From: Wurfbainia villosa
Taxonomy: Eukaryota > Streptophyta > Magnoliopsida > Zingiberales > Zingiberaceae
NCBI GenBank assembly: GCA_025175895.1
Contig: CM045996.1
Coordinates: 110,845,179 to 110,909,178, forward strand
Direction of reading: 5' to 3'
DNA length: 64,000 nt
Below, in pieces: positions 11,643-21,865 of this stretch. Under the pieces are notes generated by a model that ran no database searches, was not told the DNA's origin, and saw only the letters and a program-made list of their open reading frames with translations. Position 1 is the stretch's first letter; each line of letters opens with the position of its first letter. Position numbers and translations under genes: made by a program.

Positions 11643-12917
11643 AGGTTGTGTTTCGACATAATCGTAAAAATGGTTTTGCGATAGTCATAATGTATTTCTG
11701 GAAATTTTCTAAATTTTGGAAATTTAGAAGTATTTATGAAAAATTTTCAATTTTGGAAAGCCTAGAAGTATTTATGGAAATCTTCCACTTTTGGAATGTT
11801 GGAAGTATTTATGGAAATTGATATTTTCCATAAATAAAATATTTGATTAGATTCTGGAAATTTGTTTCCTAATTTAATCATGATTTGATTTGGGAAATCA
11901 AATCTTAAAATATTTTATTTCCATAAGTAGTTTCAATGATTTAGGAAATTGGTTTCCTAAATAGATTTTCCTTAATCAAATAATTCCATGAATAAAATAT
12001 GTGATTAGATTTGGAAATTTGTTTCCTAATTTAATTATGATTTGATTTGGAGAATCAAATCTTAAACATATTTTATTTCCATAAATAGTTATGACATATA
12101 AGGAAATTATATACATGACATAAGTGTATGCCATGTAATTGCATTAGATGCATAACATTATGCCATGCGTGTCGTGACATGTAGATGTATGCCATGTATG
12201 CCATGCCATGTAGATAATAGTTATTTGCATGCAAAGAGGATGAGACATAAAAACCTTTAATCAATATTAAAGCCTACACCTTCCATTAATATGGTTAGAA
12301 CCAGAGTTCTGTTTCTTGTTTGGGTTGTTGGACTCTCTCCAAGCCCGGCTCGAACCTGAATATGTTCAAACCATGGAATAGTTTAATACTAATATGGTAA
12401 GAGTCAGAGGTCAATCGTTAGCTTTGGTTGTTGGACTCTCTCCAAGCTGGGCTAATTGGTTGAATGCGCTCTAACCATATTAAAACTATGTCCTGATTAA
12501 TGGGTTGGCTTTAACACAGCATCGATTTGTTGGACTCTCTCCAAGGTCGATGTAAAGGGAGGTGAAGTTGGGTGCTATGCATATGATGCATACTTGTTAA
12601 TGTGTTAACAACCCGATGTATGTGTGAACATTCAATTAGTTGATAGCACATTGTGATAGTTGCATATACGTGATATGCAATCGGTATAGTTGATACCTAC
12701 CGTCGTAGTTATGAATGGCTTGTTGGACTCTCTCCAAGGTTGTTCATAACTATGATGGATATCAGACCATTCGGAGATGGACCTACGATCTCCCGAAGTG
12801 ATTTTGGGGTTTTTGAAATTCGAAAAATGAATGGGATTTATAAATGTATATTGATGCATTTTAAAATCATCTTTCTCATATATGCTCGTTTTGTATTTCT
12901 AAGTTAATATATTGATC
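11643..12917 (+). other. Untranslated leader, T2 unit 2
   Basis: About 1.27 kb, noncoding. AT-rich repeats of the GGAAATTT and TTTCCTAAATT type lie at 11700-12080, CATG-rich sequence at 12100-12240, and a dense set of inverted repeats at 12300-12760 (described separately). Besides the four main hairpins, perfect small hairpins lie near 12593-12611 (TTGTTAA/TTAACAA) and 12660-12680 (TTGCATAT/ATATGCAA). Confidence 0.75.
12305..12758 (+). promoter_or_regulatory. Four-stem-loop leader array with invariant apical hairpin (family II)
   Basis: The core TTGGACTCTCTCCAA (a 5-bp stem TTGGA/TCCAA closing a CTCTC loop) occurs at 12328-12342, 12431-12445, 12530-12544 and 12723-12737. Each core is enclosed by a different inverted repeat: GGG/CCC (12322-12324 with 12344-12346), TTAGC/GCTAA (12418-12422 with 12451-12455), CATCGA/TCGATG (12520-12525 with 12547-12552), and a 16-bp stem (12700-12715 with 12743-12758). 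The constant loop on variable but paired stems argues for RNA structure. E has the same four, with pairing-compatible changes. Function is unknown; packaging, dimerisation or internal initiation are possible. Confidence 0.65.
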
Positions 12918-13518
12918 ATGATGTGTTTGAATTTGCGTTCCATTTTGGATTCGAATAAATTAGTAGGCGAACTTCTTGGGTGGCTTAGAAACTTGAGAAT
13001 TGTTTTCAAGGTGAAAAGCTTGTGTATGTCCTCGAGCGCCTCTTCTTCGCCCATCTAGTGACGATGCAACTTTGGACCAATTGTTGGCCTATCAGAAACA
13101 TGTGAGTGATTCTGAACAAATGAGTTGCATCATGCTAGCCGCGATGGAACCCAAGCTACGAAAGCAGCATGAGCATATGGATGCTCATATCGTAGTCCTT
13201 CATCTCTGTGAGTTGGTTGATGAGCAAGTGAGATTGAAGGTTGAAGTCTCAAGCTCCTCTTCACCTCGAGATGCGAGGAGGTTCATCTGTGGTATTGCTC
13301 AACATCTTTGAAGATGTGGAGCCTTACGAGAAGCATGAGTAGGGGGCAGTGTTGTTAGTTGATTCCTCGAAGAAAGGTTCTAAGAGAGTCAAAGGAACAA
13401 AGAAGGGAAGAAGAAAAAGGCTAAAAGCGAGAACTCAAAGGGCACTTGCCATCATTATGGCAAGGAGGGTCATTGGCGAAGAAATTGTAAGGTTTATCAA
13501 GAGTTCGTGAAGAAGGAT
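12918..13518 (+). pseudogene. gag: gag pseudogene, T2 unit 2
   Basis: The probable start is the ATG at 12918 (then MCLNLRSILDSNKL), followed quickly by a small deletion and a stop. The open part 13072-13311 encodes the capsid-like segment beginning MDQLLAYQKHVSD. A Lys-rich linker and the zinc knuckle CHHYGKEGHWRRNC (13446-13487, second Cys replaced by Tyr) follow. Compared with E, several short indels interrupt the frame. The product would bind element RNA in the particle, but this copy is broken. Confidence 0.85.
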
Positions 13519-15000
13519 AAAGCATCGGATGCCCCATCTTCTTCAGAAATCTTCTTTATTGATTGTCATTCTATTTCCTTAGACACTTGGGTATTGGATA
13601 CTGGGTGTGGCTCACATATATGTAATGACATACATGGGCTAAGGAATAGAAGAAGACTTGTCAAGGGAGAGTCAAATTTACGTGTTGGGAATGAAGCAAA
13701 GGTTGCTGCACTCGCCATCGGAACGTATTTGTTGAAACTCCCTGCAGGACTTGTCTTAGAACTGGACAATTGCTTTTATATTCCTTTGTTGATAAAGAAC
13801 ATCATTTCTATTTCTTGTTTAAATAGAAATGGTTTCCATTTGACGTCTAGTAACAATTGTTGTTACATAATTTTTAATGGGGTTCTTTATGGGACTGGAA
13901 CTTTAAGCAATGGTGTTTATACGTTGGACGTATCCAGTGACATTTGCAATATCGAAGCGAGCAACAAGAGTGCTCGAAAGGATAATCAAATAGACTCCTA
14001 CATGTGGCATTGTCGTCTTGGCCATGTAAGCAAGAAATGCATGTCCGAATTACACCGATGTGGAATTTTGGAATCGTTTGAATTGGATTCATACGATACA
14101 TGCAAATCATGCTTAAAAGGCAAGATGACTAAGTTACCTTTTACTGGAAAAGGTGAACGAGTGGGAGAGTTACTAGGTCTAGTACATACTGATGTATGTG
14201 GACCTATGTCAACTCAAGCATTAGGAGGCTATAGCTACTTCATTACCTTCACCGATGATCACTCACGGTTTGGGTATGTGTTCTTGATGAAACACAAGTC
14301 TGAAGCCTTTGAAAGGTTCAAAGAATTCAGAAATGAAGTAGAGAAACAACATGACAAGAGTATTAAAATACTTGATCGGATCGAGGTGGTGAATACTTAA
14401 GTCAAGAGTTTCTTGATTATCTAAGAGACAATGGTATATTGTCTCAATGGACTCGCCATATACACCACGACATAATAATGGTGTATCGAGAGGCGTAATA
14501 GGACCTTGTTGGACATGGTCAGTCAATGATGAATCATCGACTCTTCCCAAGTCCTTTTGGGGCTATGCACTTGAGACAAGCTGTTTACTTGTTAAGCAGA
14601 ATGCCTACCAAGTAGTCTCAACTACTCCATGAGATATGGAATGGTAAGAAACCTCATGTATCTTACTTGAAGATATGGGGTTGTCTGCTTATGAAGCGGA
14701 TCAGACGCATAAACCGATGCTAAGTCGATAAATGTCTATTTATTGGATACCCTAAGGAAACAAGGGTTACCAATTCTATCATCTGTGGAACAAAAGGTGT
14801 TTGTTTCAAGGCATCTTTGTGTTTCTAGAGAAAGAGTTTCTCTTGCAAGAAAGCAGTGGGAGTGTCCCGAGGCTTGAGGAGGCTCGAGAGACTCAAATAG
14901 ACATTGATGAGATACGGTGAAGCACAGTGGACAACTCATAGTGATGAGCAATCGTGGACCTATTTGTAACACCACATCTTCGTAGATCCGGTAGAACCAT
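13507..15000 (+). pseudogene. pol: pol pseudogene: protease, pre-integrase and integrase, T2 unit 2
   Basis: The longest intact stretch of the array is 13507-14400: protease (WVLDTGCGSH), GAG-pre-integrase (WHCRLGH ... CKSCLKGKM) and the integrase core up to the residues after KHKSEAFERFKEF. It ends at a frameshift near 14370 shared with unit 1, which changes the RSDRGGEY segment. The rest of integrase (14447-15000) is scattered over frames with several small deletions. The catalytic core is therefore incomplete. Confidence 0.88.
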
Positions 15001-16550
15001 ATTCACGAGAGATATGGATTTCGTAAGTGAATCGAGCGACGTGTTACTCATTGATGATGAGGAGCCTACCAGTTATGAAGAAGTCTTGACAAGTTCAGAA
15101 AGGGATAAGTGGCTTGGTGCCATGAAGTCGGAAATGGATTCCATGTACGAAAACCAAGTTTGGAACTTGGTTGACCCACCTGAAGGCATAAAGCCTATAG
15201 GGTGCAAGTGGGTTTTCAAGAAGAAAACCGACATGGATGGTAATGTGATTACCTACAAGGCTAGATTGGTGGCGAAAGGATATCGTCAAAAGCAAGGTGT
15301 TGATTATGACGAAACCTATTACTTTGTAGCTATCTTAAATCCATTCGGATGCTCCCGCCATAGCGGCTCATTATGATTATGAGATATGGCGGATGGATGT
15401 GAAAACACTTTCCTTTATGGAAACCGCTCGAGGGCGTGTATATGATACAACCCGAGGGTTTCACATCGGTTGATAAAACCAAGGTATGCAAATTGCGGGT
15501 CCATTTATGGATTGAAGCAAGCATCCAGAGTGGAATATCCATTTTGATGAGACAATCAAAAGGTTTGATTTCTCACAAAATCGCATTTAACCTTGTGTGT
15601 ACAAGAAGGTTAGTGAGTGCAACGTATTCCTAGTATTGTATGTCGAAGACATATTACTTATAGGAAACGATGTTTCAATCTTACAGTCAGTTAAGGTTTG
15701 GTTATCCAAGACATTCTCCATGAAAGACCTGGGAGAAGCAACCTACATCCTTGGGATTAAGATCTATAGAGATAGATCGAAACGGTTGCTTGGTCTTTCA
15801 CAGTCTACATATATAGACCAAGTGCTAAAGAGGTTTAGCATGTCGGAATCCAAGAAAGGTTATCTACCCATCAGGCATGGGGTACACCTTTCGAAGTCTA
15901 TGTGTCCGCGCACAGAAGACGAGAGGATTTGCATGAGTAAGATTCCCTATGCATCCGCAATAGGATCTATCATGTATACTATGTTATGTACGAGGCCCGA
16001 TGTATCGTACGCTCTGAGTGTCACGAGCAGATACCAATCCGATCCAGGAATGGATCATTGGGTGGCTGTTAAGACGATCCTTAAGTACTTGAGAAGAACT
16101 AAGGATGTGTTCCTAATATATGGAGAAGGGTACATGGTGATACGTGGGTATACGGATGCCAGATCCAGACAGACAAGGATGATTCCATGTCTTAGTCTAG
16201 GTATGTATTCACCTAGAATGGAGGTGCAATAAGTTGGAAAGGTTCCAAGCTTGACACTATAGCGGATTCTGCCACTAAGGCAGAATACGTTGCAACTTTG
16301 GAAGCAGCAAAGGAAGCGGTTTGGATCAAGTAGTTCATCTATGAACTTGATGTGGTCTCATCAATGATCCAAACATGTGCTTCGCCGCTATCATCTTATC
16401 AGAGAGATCATAAGTAGGAACGAAATACAAATCGAGAAAATTCCCACTGAAAGGAACTTAGCGGATCCTTTGACTAAAGCATTACCTCAAAGTAAGTTTG
16501 AGGGTCATGTTAGAGTTTATGGTATTGGATACCGTAGCGATTGGCATTAG
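14954..16550 (+). pseudogene. pol: pol pseudogene: reverse transcriptase and RNase H, T2 unit 2
   Basis: RT starts in the 14954-15376 frame (NQVWNLVDPPEGIKPIGCKW ... ARLVAKGYRQKQGVDYDETY), breaks near 15350, and resumes at 15597-16232. The YVDD box reads YVED, so a catalytic Asp is Glu. It continues through LGEATYILGIKIYRDRSKR, YASAIGSIMYTMLCTRPDVSYA and RNase H GYTDAR, then frameshifts at a site shared with unit 1 (near 16157). The remaining RNase H is out of frame to the TAG at 16548-16550. Non-functional as read. Confidence 0.87.
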
Positions 16551-16564
16551 GCCAAGTGGGAGTC
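16551..16564 (+). other. Polypurine tract, T2 unit 2
   Basis: GCCAAGTGGGAGTC next to LTR 3, as in unit 1. Confidence 0.8.
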
Positions 16565-18738
16565 TGTTAGTAATATATGAGAGATGTCCTAAGGCAATCG
16601 CCTTATGTATGAACCATTTATATGATAAATGAAGATTCACTATTTGAGTATACATGTTTAATGTATTTGATTGGATCTTAAACTCATTTACTGAATATCC
16701 ACGATGCGATTCACAGCATGAGAGAATTTGTGATTGGATCACAACTAGTGAGTATCTCTACATGTGTAATTGTGATGTATCGGAATTATCCCTAGTCAAT
16801 GAATTGATGGATTTGGACACCATCAATTCTGTCGAGGCTAGCACGAGGTATACTCCTTGGTGTATCCAAGCAGCTGATTCTCACTGGCTGGAGACATTGT
16901 GATGTCCGGAGTTAATCGTGGATGCTAGTTATGGTAACTAGTTCATTGGAGTGACCAGCCGTAAGACTTCATATGGTTCTCTGCATATATAGATATGTCA
17001 ATGAAGTTCTTGCTGTGGCTTAAGTGTGATGTTCCTTTGACTTGCGGTATTGAAGTCATCTTGATCATGGAGACTTATGCTTTGACATCTTAAGCAAACA
17101 TCTCTAAGGAGATGTGGACCCGGGATGATTGGGTATAAGTCGAAGTGATCGAAGGTGTTTGAATAGCCTATAAAGGATTCACCACTCCTTGCGAGGAGAT
17201 GTATACCCATGGCCTCTCGTCGGATTGTTACTAAAGTCTTTGGCCAAAGCATTACATGTTTAGAGTAAGGTACTCTTGATACATGTGGAGTAACTAGAAT
17301 CCGTGGGACGAGGAAATGATACTTGGGCTAGGTGTGGCGTAGTCGACCTAGTGGGATGACACAATAGACCATGTCACGAACCAAGTGGGTATAAGATGAG
17401 TGAAGGGAATGGGGCACGATTCATTCGAGCTCTGAAGGGTTTCGAAATAGTTCGATCAACTGCTGATCTTTTCGTTAATTGGGGATCATGATGTACTACT
17501 AGGTGCCACTCATGATCGTTCTATAATTAATGGTTAATTATAGACGGCCAACATAAACCGAGAACCTATTTGGTCACACGCGAGTGCAATCCAAAGGATT
17601 TAAAGCGAGCTTGAGAATGGGATTCTCGGACGAGAGAAACTATGTTTGGTTGGACCAAACATAAAGCGAGCATGAAATTGTTTCAGTCGCAATGGAAGCG
17701 TGGATGGGCCGTGTCTTATGAAGACATAATGGATGGACCAAAATGGTTTGGTTCTAATCCAATGGATGAGAATAAACCAAAGGGGTTGGTTTATTTTAAA
17801 CGAATGAACCAAAAGTTGGTTCGGTTCGTTTTAACTTAAAATAAACCATCATGGTTTGGTTTATTTTAACTTATCTTAATGGAGCGGGTTAACGGGCCCA
17901 ATGGTTATGATCCAATAACCATTAAGAGAATTAGTTCTCTATAAAAGAGGGCTTAAGGAACCCTAATCCAAACCCTAGCTTGAAGTTGCCGCCACCCCTT
18001 GGAGGAATTTTCGGCGCTAACTACAGCCGCCGCCATTTGTGCCGCCGTCCCAAGACCCTTGCCGCGCCCAAGCTCCAGCCGGTGAACCTCCGGCGACCCT
18101 CCGGTGATCTCCTATAGGTTCGCATCAAGGTGAGCCTTTTCTCTCCTTGTTTTGGCCGGGCGCCTACCTTCCACCAAGCTGTCCAGTTTTCTGACAGCTT
18201 TTCCTCTCGCCGAGCGCTTGTTGACGGTTTTGTGATCCGACAGCGCTAACATACCGGGATTTGATCTCCGTAATCCTCTGAGGTGGAGGACGGCGATTCG
18301 TCAATCGGTTGACGAATACCTCTCCGGAGAAGCGAGTCTTGAGGACTTGTTTTAGATCCGAATTTGGATTCGGATCGTGATCATCTCTCGATCACGTCGT
18401 CTTCAACACAAGGCTAGTAACCCGTACGAAGACGAAGCTCGTGGCTTGGCGAAGTCATCCCGAGGAGCTCGGCGTGGATACGGATAGAGACGATTCTTAC
18501 GAGGATCGTTCCGGTTGATGCCGTTCCCGCTACACGTCATACGAAAGGTATAACGTAGTTTAATTTCCTTTTATTGCAAATCATAATTTATGGTTATGTC
18601 TACACTTGTTGTAATATGCATGCGTGTGTTGTGTGTGTTGTAATAAATATAGATTTATTATTTTTAATTGCTTCCGCTGTGCTCATGTTTACGAAACATG
18701 ATCGAACACACACACGCCGCGGTGCCGGAACCCCAACA
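16565..18738 (+). repeat. T2 LTR 3 (3' LTR)
   Basis: 2174 bp, TGTTAGTAATATATGAG to GGAACCCCAACA, followed by the target duplication GAATA (18739-18743). TATA box TATAAAAG at 17940-17947. It is closer to LTR 1 than to LTR 2 over much of U3. Noncoding. Confidence 0.93.
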
Positions 18739-19432
18739 GAATATTCGTTGATTAATTAATTTACTGACCATTAATTAATCAACATCTAATTCCATGAGTA
18801 GTACCACTCAACCTTTTCATCATGCCGGACCAAGTCCACCTGCAGGGTTTTCATGATGAACCTTATGATCTCCTCAAGGGGACATCATCATCCTAATATA
18901 TAGGACACGGTTTCCTCCTATAATCAACGGCACACCATATAAATAATATCATTTCCCAACTTACCGAGTCTATCGATTTAATCTATAAATCTCACCAATT
19001 GGTAAATCAAAGAAATGAATACTAAGTATATGTGCCCGTTATTATATCGGGATTAAGAGCATGTACAATATAATATCTGAGGTCCGATTCGATTATGTAG
19101 TCAGCAATAAATCGAATCACCTCTAAGTCGGTCCTGCTCAATACACACAAAGTGTACTAGTGTGATTCTATAGTCAAGACAAACCAATACAAAATCACAC
19201 TACAACCATGCCAATGGTTTGTCCAAAGTCATCTCGATTGTGAGCCTATACTTATACTTTACAATGATCTGATAACATGATCTCCAGTGTGACACCACAC
19301 ACCATGTTATCTACAATGTAATGTATTAGACAATATGCATCACCATAAATATGCAAACAATGATAATGTGATTCTTATTTCAAAATAAAGATGTTCATAC
19401 AAAAGATAGACTTTTCAGTATACATCCCAACA
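18739..19432 (-). repeat. T1 5' LTR, upstream (U3) part
   Basis: Minus strand from 19432 (TGTTGGGATGTATACTGAAAAG) to the T2 insertion point. Bases 18739-18743 are the second GAATA copy. It matches 26794-27485 of the 3' LTR of A. Noncoding. Confidence 0.9.
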
Positions 19433-19530
19433 GCTCCAAGCCGTCACAAAAACTTCTACGTGTTACCTGGGCGACAGAAAAACCCAGGGTCTATGGTGGT
19501 GAGTATAACTCAGTGGTAATAGGAAATAAC

Positions 19531-19614
<84 letters not shown>

Positions 19615-20392
19615 AATATCACATGTAATTCAACAATATTCATATACCTTAGGTAAACACCAGCATAATAAACATATACATGCATATACCTTCTAACCAA
19701 ATGAACAATGTAAAATGCAGACATACATGAAAGTCTGCTACGCTACACTTATCCAACCTGAGCATATATCCACAATATATAACAAGAAATCTGGTCTAAC
19801 TCATACTACATCATGAATACTGGTCAAAGATATGCAATAGTCTAACCAACTCATACACGGTATCTGATACACTATCATATAGCAGATGCAGTAGCATGTA
19901 TGATGATATACAAACAAATATAGCAAACATAGTACAAACAAATGCAACATCACAATAAGAATACATATAGATTGCATCTATATGCTAATAACAATCATCC
20001 ATATATATATATATATATATATATATGGCAATATGCAAAACATCATAAGACACGGCAATGCAGCATGCATGGTCATGCCGGCTCACCCTAAAGCTACCAC
20101 GACCCTAGTGTGGCCTCGGTGGCTCGACATGACAACTGTCCCAACTTAACACCAACCACTACTCTCGAGTGGTCGAGTAGGCAGTATGATCGAGTAGCAT
20201 ATAAGCATAAAGAGCAAGCTACCCGATGAGGGTCCTTGTTGTTGCCCACTCTAATAGTCACTACCCATGAGTGGTTGAGTGCCACACACACAAGACAACT
20301 GCATGCAAATCCAACTACAACCGTCTATAGTGGTAGAGTGTGGCATAACAAATGCTCTGTCCTCACACCAGTTACTCATCCTATTAGTAACC
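19433..20392 (-). repeat. G1 LTR segment 1
   Basis: Noncoding, CA-rich with many CATG/ATAC runs. Similar to 29325-30360 of G2. Contains two AT microsatellites. The last five bases (TAACC) are the target duplication of element A. No gene seen. Confidence 0.7.
19534..19612. repeat. (TA)n microsatellite
   Basis: About 39 uninterrupted TA dinucleotides. A shorter run is at 20001-20026. The minus-strand open frame of Ile-Tyr repeats across it is a by-product. Confidence 0.98.
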
Positions 20393-21848
20393 TGTAGGGA
20401 TGTATACTGAAAAGTCTATCTTTTGTATGAACATCTTTATTTTGAAATAAGAATCAAATGATCATTGTTTGCATTTTTATGGTTATGCAATATTGTCTAA
20501 TACATTACATTGTAGATAACATGGTGTGTGGTGTCACACGGGAGATCATGTTATCGGCTCCTTGTAAAGTATAAGTAAAGGCTCACAACCGAGATGACTT
20601 TGGAAAAACCATCGGAATGGTTGTAGTGTGATTTGGTATTGGTTTGTCTTGACCATAGAATCACACTATTGCACTTTGTGTGTATTGAGCAGGACTGACT
20701 TAGAGGTGATTCAATTTATTGCTGACTGCATAATCGAATCGTACCTTAGATATTATTTTGTACATACTCTTAATCCCGATATAATAACGAGCACATATAC
20801 TTAGTATTCATCTCTTTGATTTACCAATGGGCAAGATTTATAGATTAATCGATAGGCTCGGTAAGTTAGGAGATGATATTATTTATATGGTGTGTCGTAG
20901 ATTATAGGAGGAAATCGTGTCCTATATATTAGGATGATGATGTCCCCTTGAGGAGCTCAAAAGGTTCATCATGTAAACCCTGCAGGTGGACTTGGTCTGG
21001 CATTATGAAAAGGTTGAGTGGTACTACTCATAGAGTTAAATGTTGATTAATTAATGGTCAGTAAATTAATTAATCGACGGACATTCTTCTTCTTCTTCTT
21101 CTTCTTAGGTAAATATAGATTTCCTTGCCTTCTTCTTCTTACTCAAACTATCGGCGCCCATTGAGCTCCTTCCAATCCTTGGCCGGCATCCAAACTCCCT
21201 CTTCTCCTTCTCCTTGGCTGGTGAAAATAAGATATAGGGTTTTCCCTTGGTGTCTTGGCCGGTTTCCACCATAATCTCCTCTTCCTTCTTGGCCGGCGGC
21301 AAGCACCATCCTTGGAGGTTGTTGGTTGGTTGAAAGAAGGAATAGAGCTTTGTTTCTATTCTTCCTCTTGCTCGGAATGAGCAAGAAAGGAAGATTGGTG
21401 ATCTAGGAGCTTCAACTTTTGGTAGATCGTCGCCCACACGACGTCCGAAAGGAGGAAGGTCATACATTAGAAGATCGAGAGGTATACTGATTCTCTATTC
21501 TCTTTTGTAACATGTTTGTTTTTGTTTTTCAATTATGAGCATGATATAATTCTGTTTGTGGCTAAATAATACTTGGATCCTGAACATAAACATGAAAGTC
21601 AGCGATCCGGACATCGTCTATTCCGCAGCTACTCGTAGAATAGAGGTTGGTCGCTTGAACAACAAGTTTGTTTAAGTGACTTCTCTAAACGAATAGCACG
21701 ACGATGACTTAATTGTTTAGCCAATCCCTTTTATCTAGGATTAAATTTTTTTAATCCAAAGACATCGATGGGATCACCATGAACAAACAACCAAGATGAA
21801 GTGGGAAGCGAAGTTTCCCCTCATGGATCAATGAAACCAAACCCATCA
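20393..21848 (+). repeat. Element A 5' LTR (promoter-deleted)
   Basis: 1456 bp, TGTAGGGATG to ACCCATCA. Relative to the 3' LTR, bases corresponding to 27488-27966 are replaced by about 31 bp of mostly TTC repeat (21084-21106). That removes the 27-bp repeats and the TATA box. Noncoding apart from chance frames. Confidence 0.93.
21084..21106. repeat. (TTC)n tract at the LTR deletion point
   Basis: About seven TTC units at the join between U3 and the R/U5 part. The 3' LTR has a shorter CTTCTTCTTCTTCC at 27978-27991, so slippage or misalignment between TTC tracts may have produced the deletion. Confidence 0.85.
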
Positions 21849-21850
21849 AT

Positions 21851-21865
21851 TGGTATCAAAGCCAC
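21851..21865 (+). other. Primer-binding site of A
   Basis: TGGTATCAAAGCCAC two bases after the LTR end; one mismatch (A for G) to the usual TGGTATCAGAGC. Confidence 0.9.

Larger units (their letters stand above)
2316..18738 (+). mobile_element. T2: tandem Copia family II array, LTR-INT-LTR-INT-LTR
   Basis: Three LTRs of about 2.2 kb (2316-4521, 9446-11627, 16565-18738) separate two internal regions of about 4.9 kb each. Each internal region is preceded by a primer site. A single pair of GAATA duplications flanks the whole 16.4-kb unit, and none flanks the middle LTR. This is the arrangement expected from unequal recombination between LTRs of one inserted element on sister or homologous chromosomes. 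Both internal regions carry gag and pol with many frameshifts, some identical in the two copies. A misassembly of a single element is an alternative. Confidence 0.9.
1..19432 (-). mobile_element. T1: Copia family I LTR retrotransposon, 5' portion, minus strand, split by T2
   Basis: Read on the minus strand, this has a 5' LTR (19432 down to 1156), a primer site, a leader of about 1 kb and the first codons of gag, which leave the window at position 1. The LTR starts TGTTGGGATGTATACTG, as in elements A and D. Element T2 interrupts the LTR, and the five bases GAATA stand on both sides of T2 (2311-2315 and 18739-18743). Removing T2 and one GAATA gives the order seen in the intact 3' LTR of A. The flank at 19433-19437 (GCTCC) should be one TSD copy, but its partner lies outside the window. 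T1 sits inside gypsy-like LTR G1. Confidence 0.9.

Noticed and set aside
19491..19724. Minus-strand frame rich in Ile-Tyr repeats
   Set aside because: It is the translation of a (TA)n microsatellite inside a noncoding LTR.
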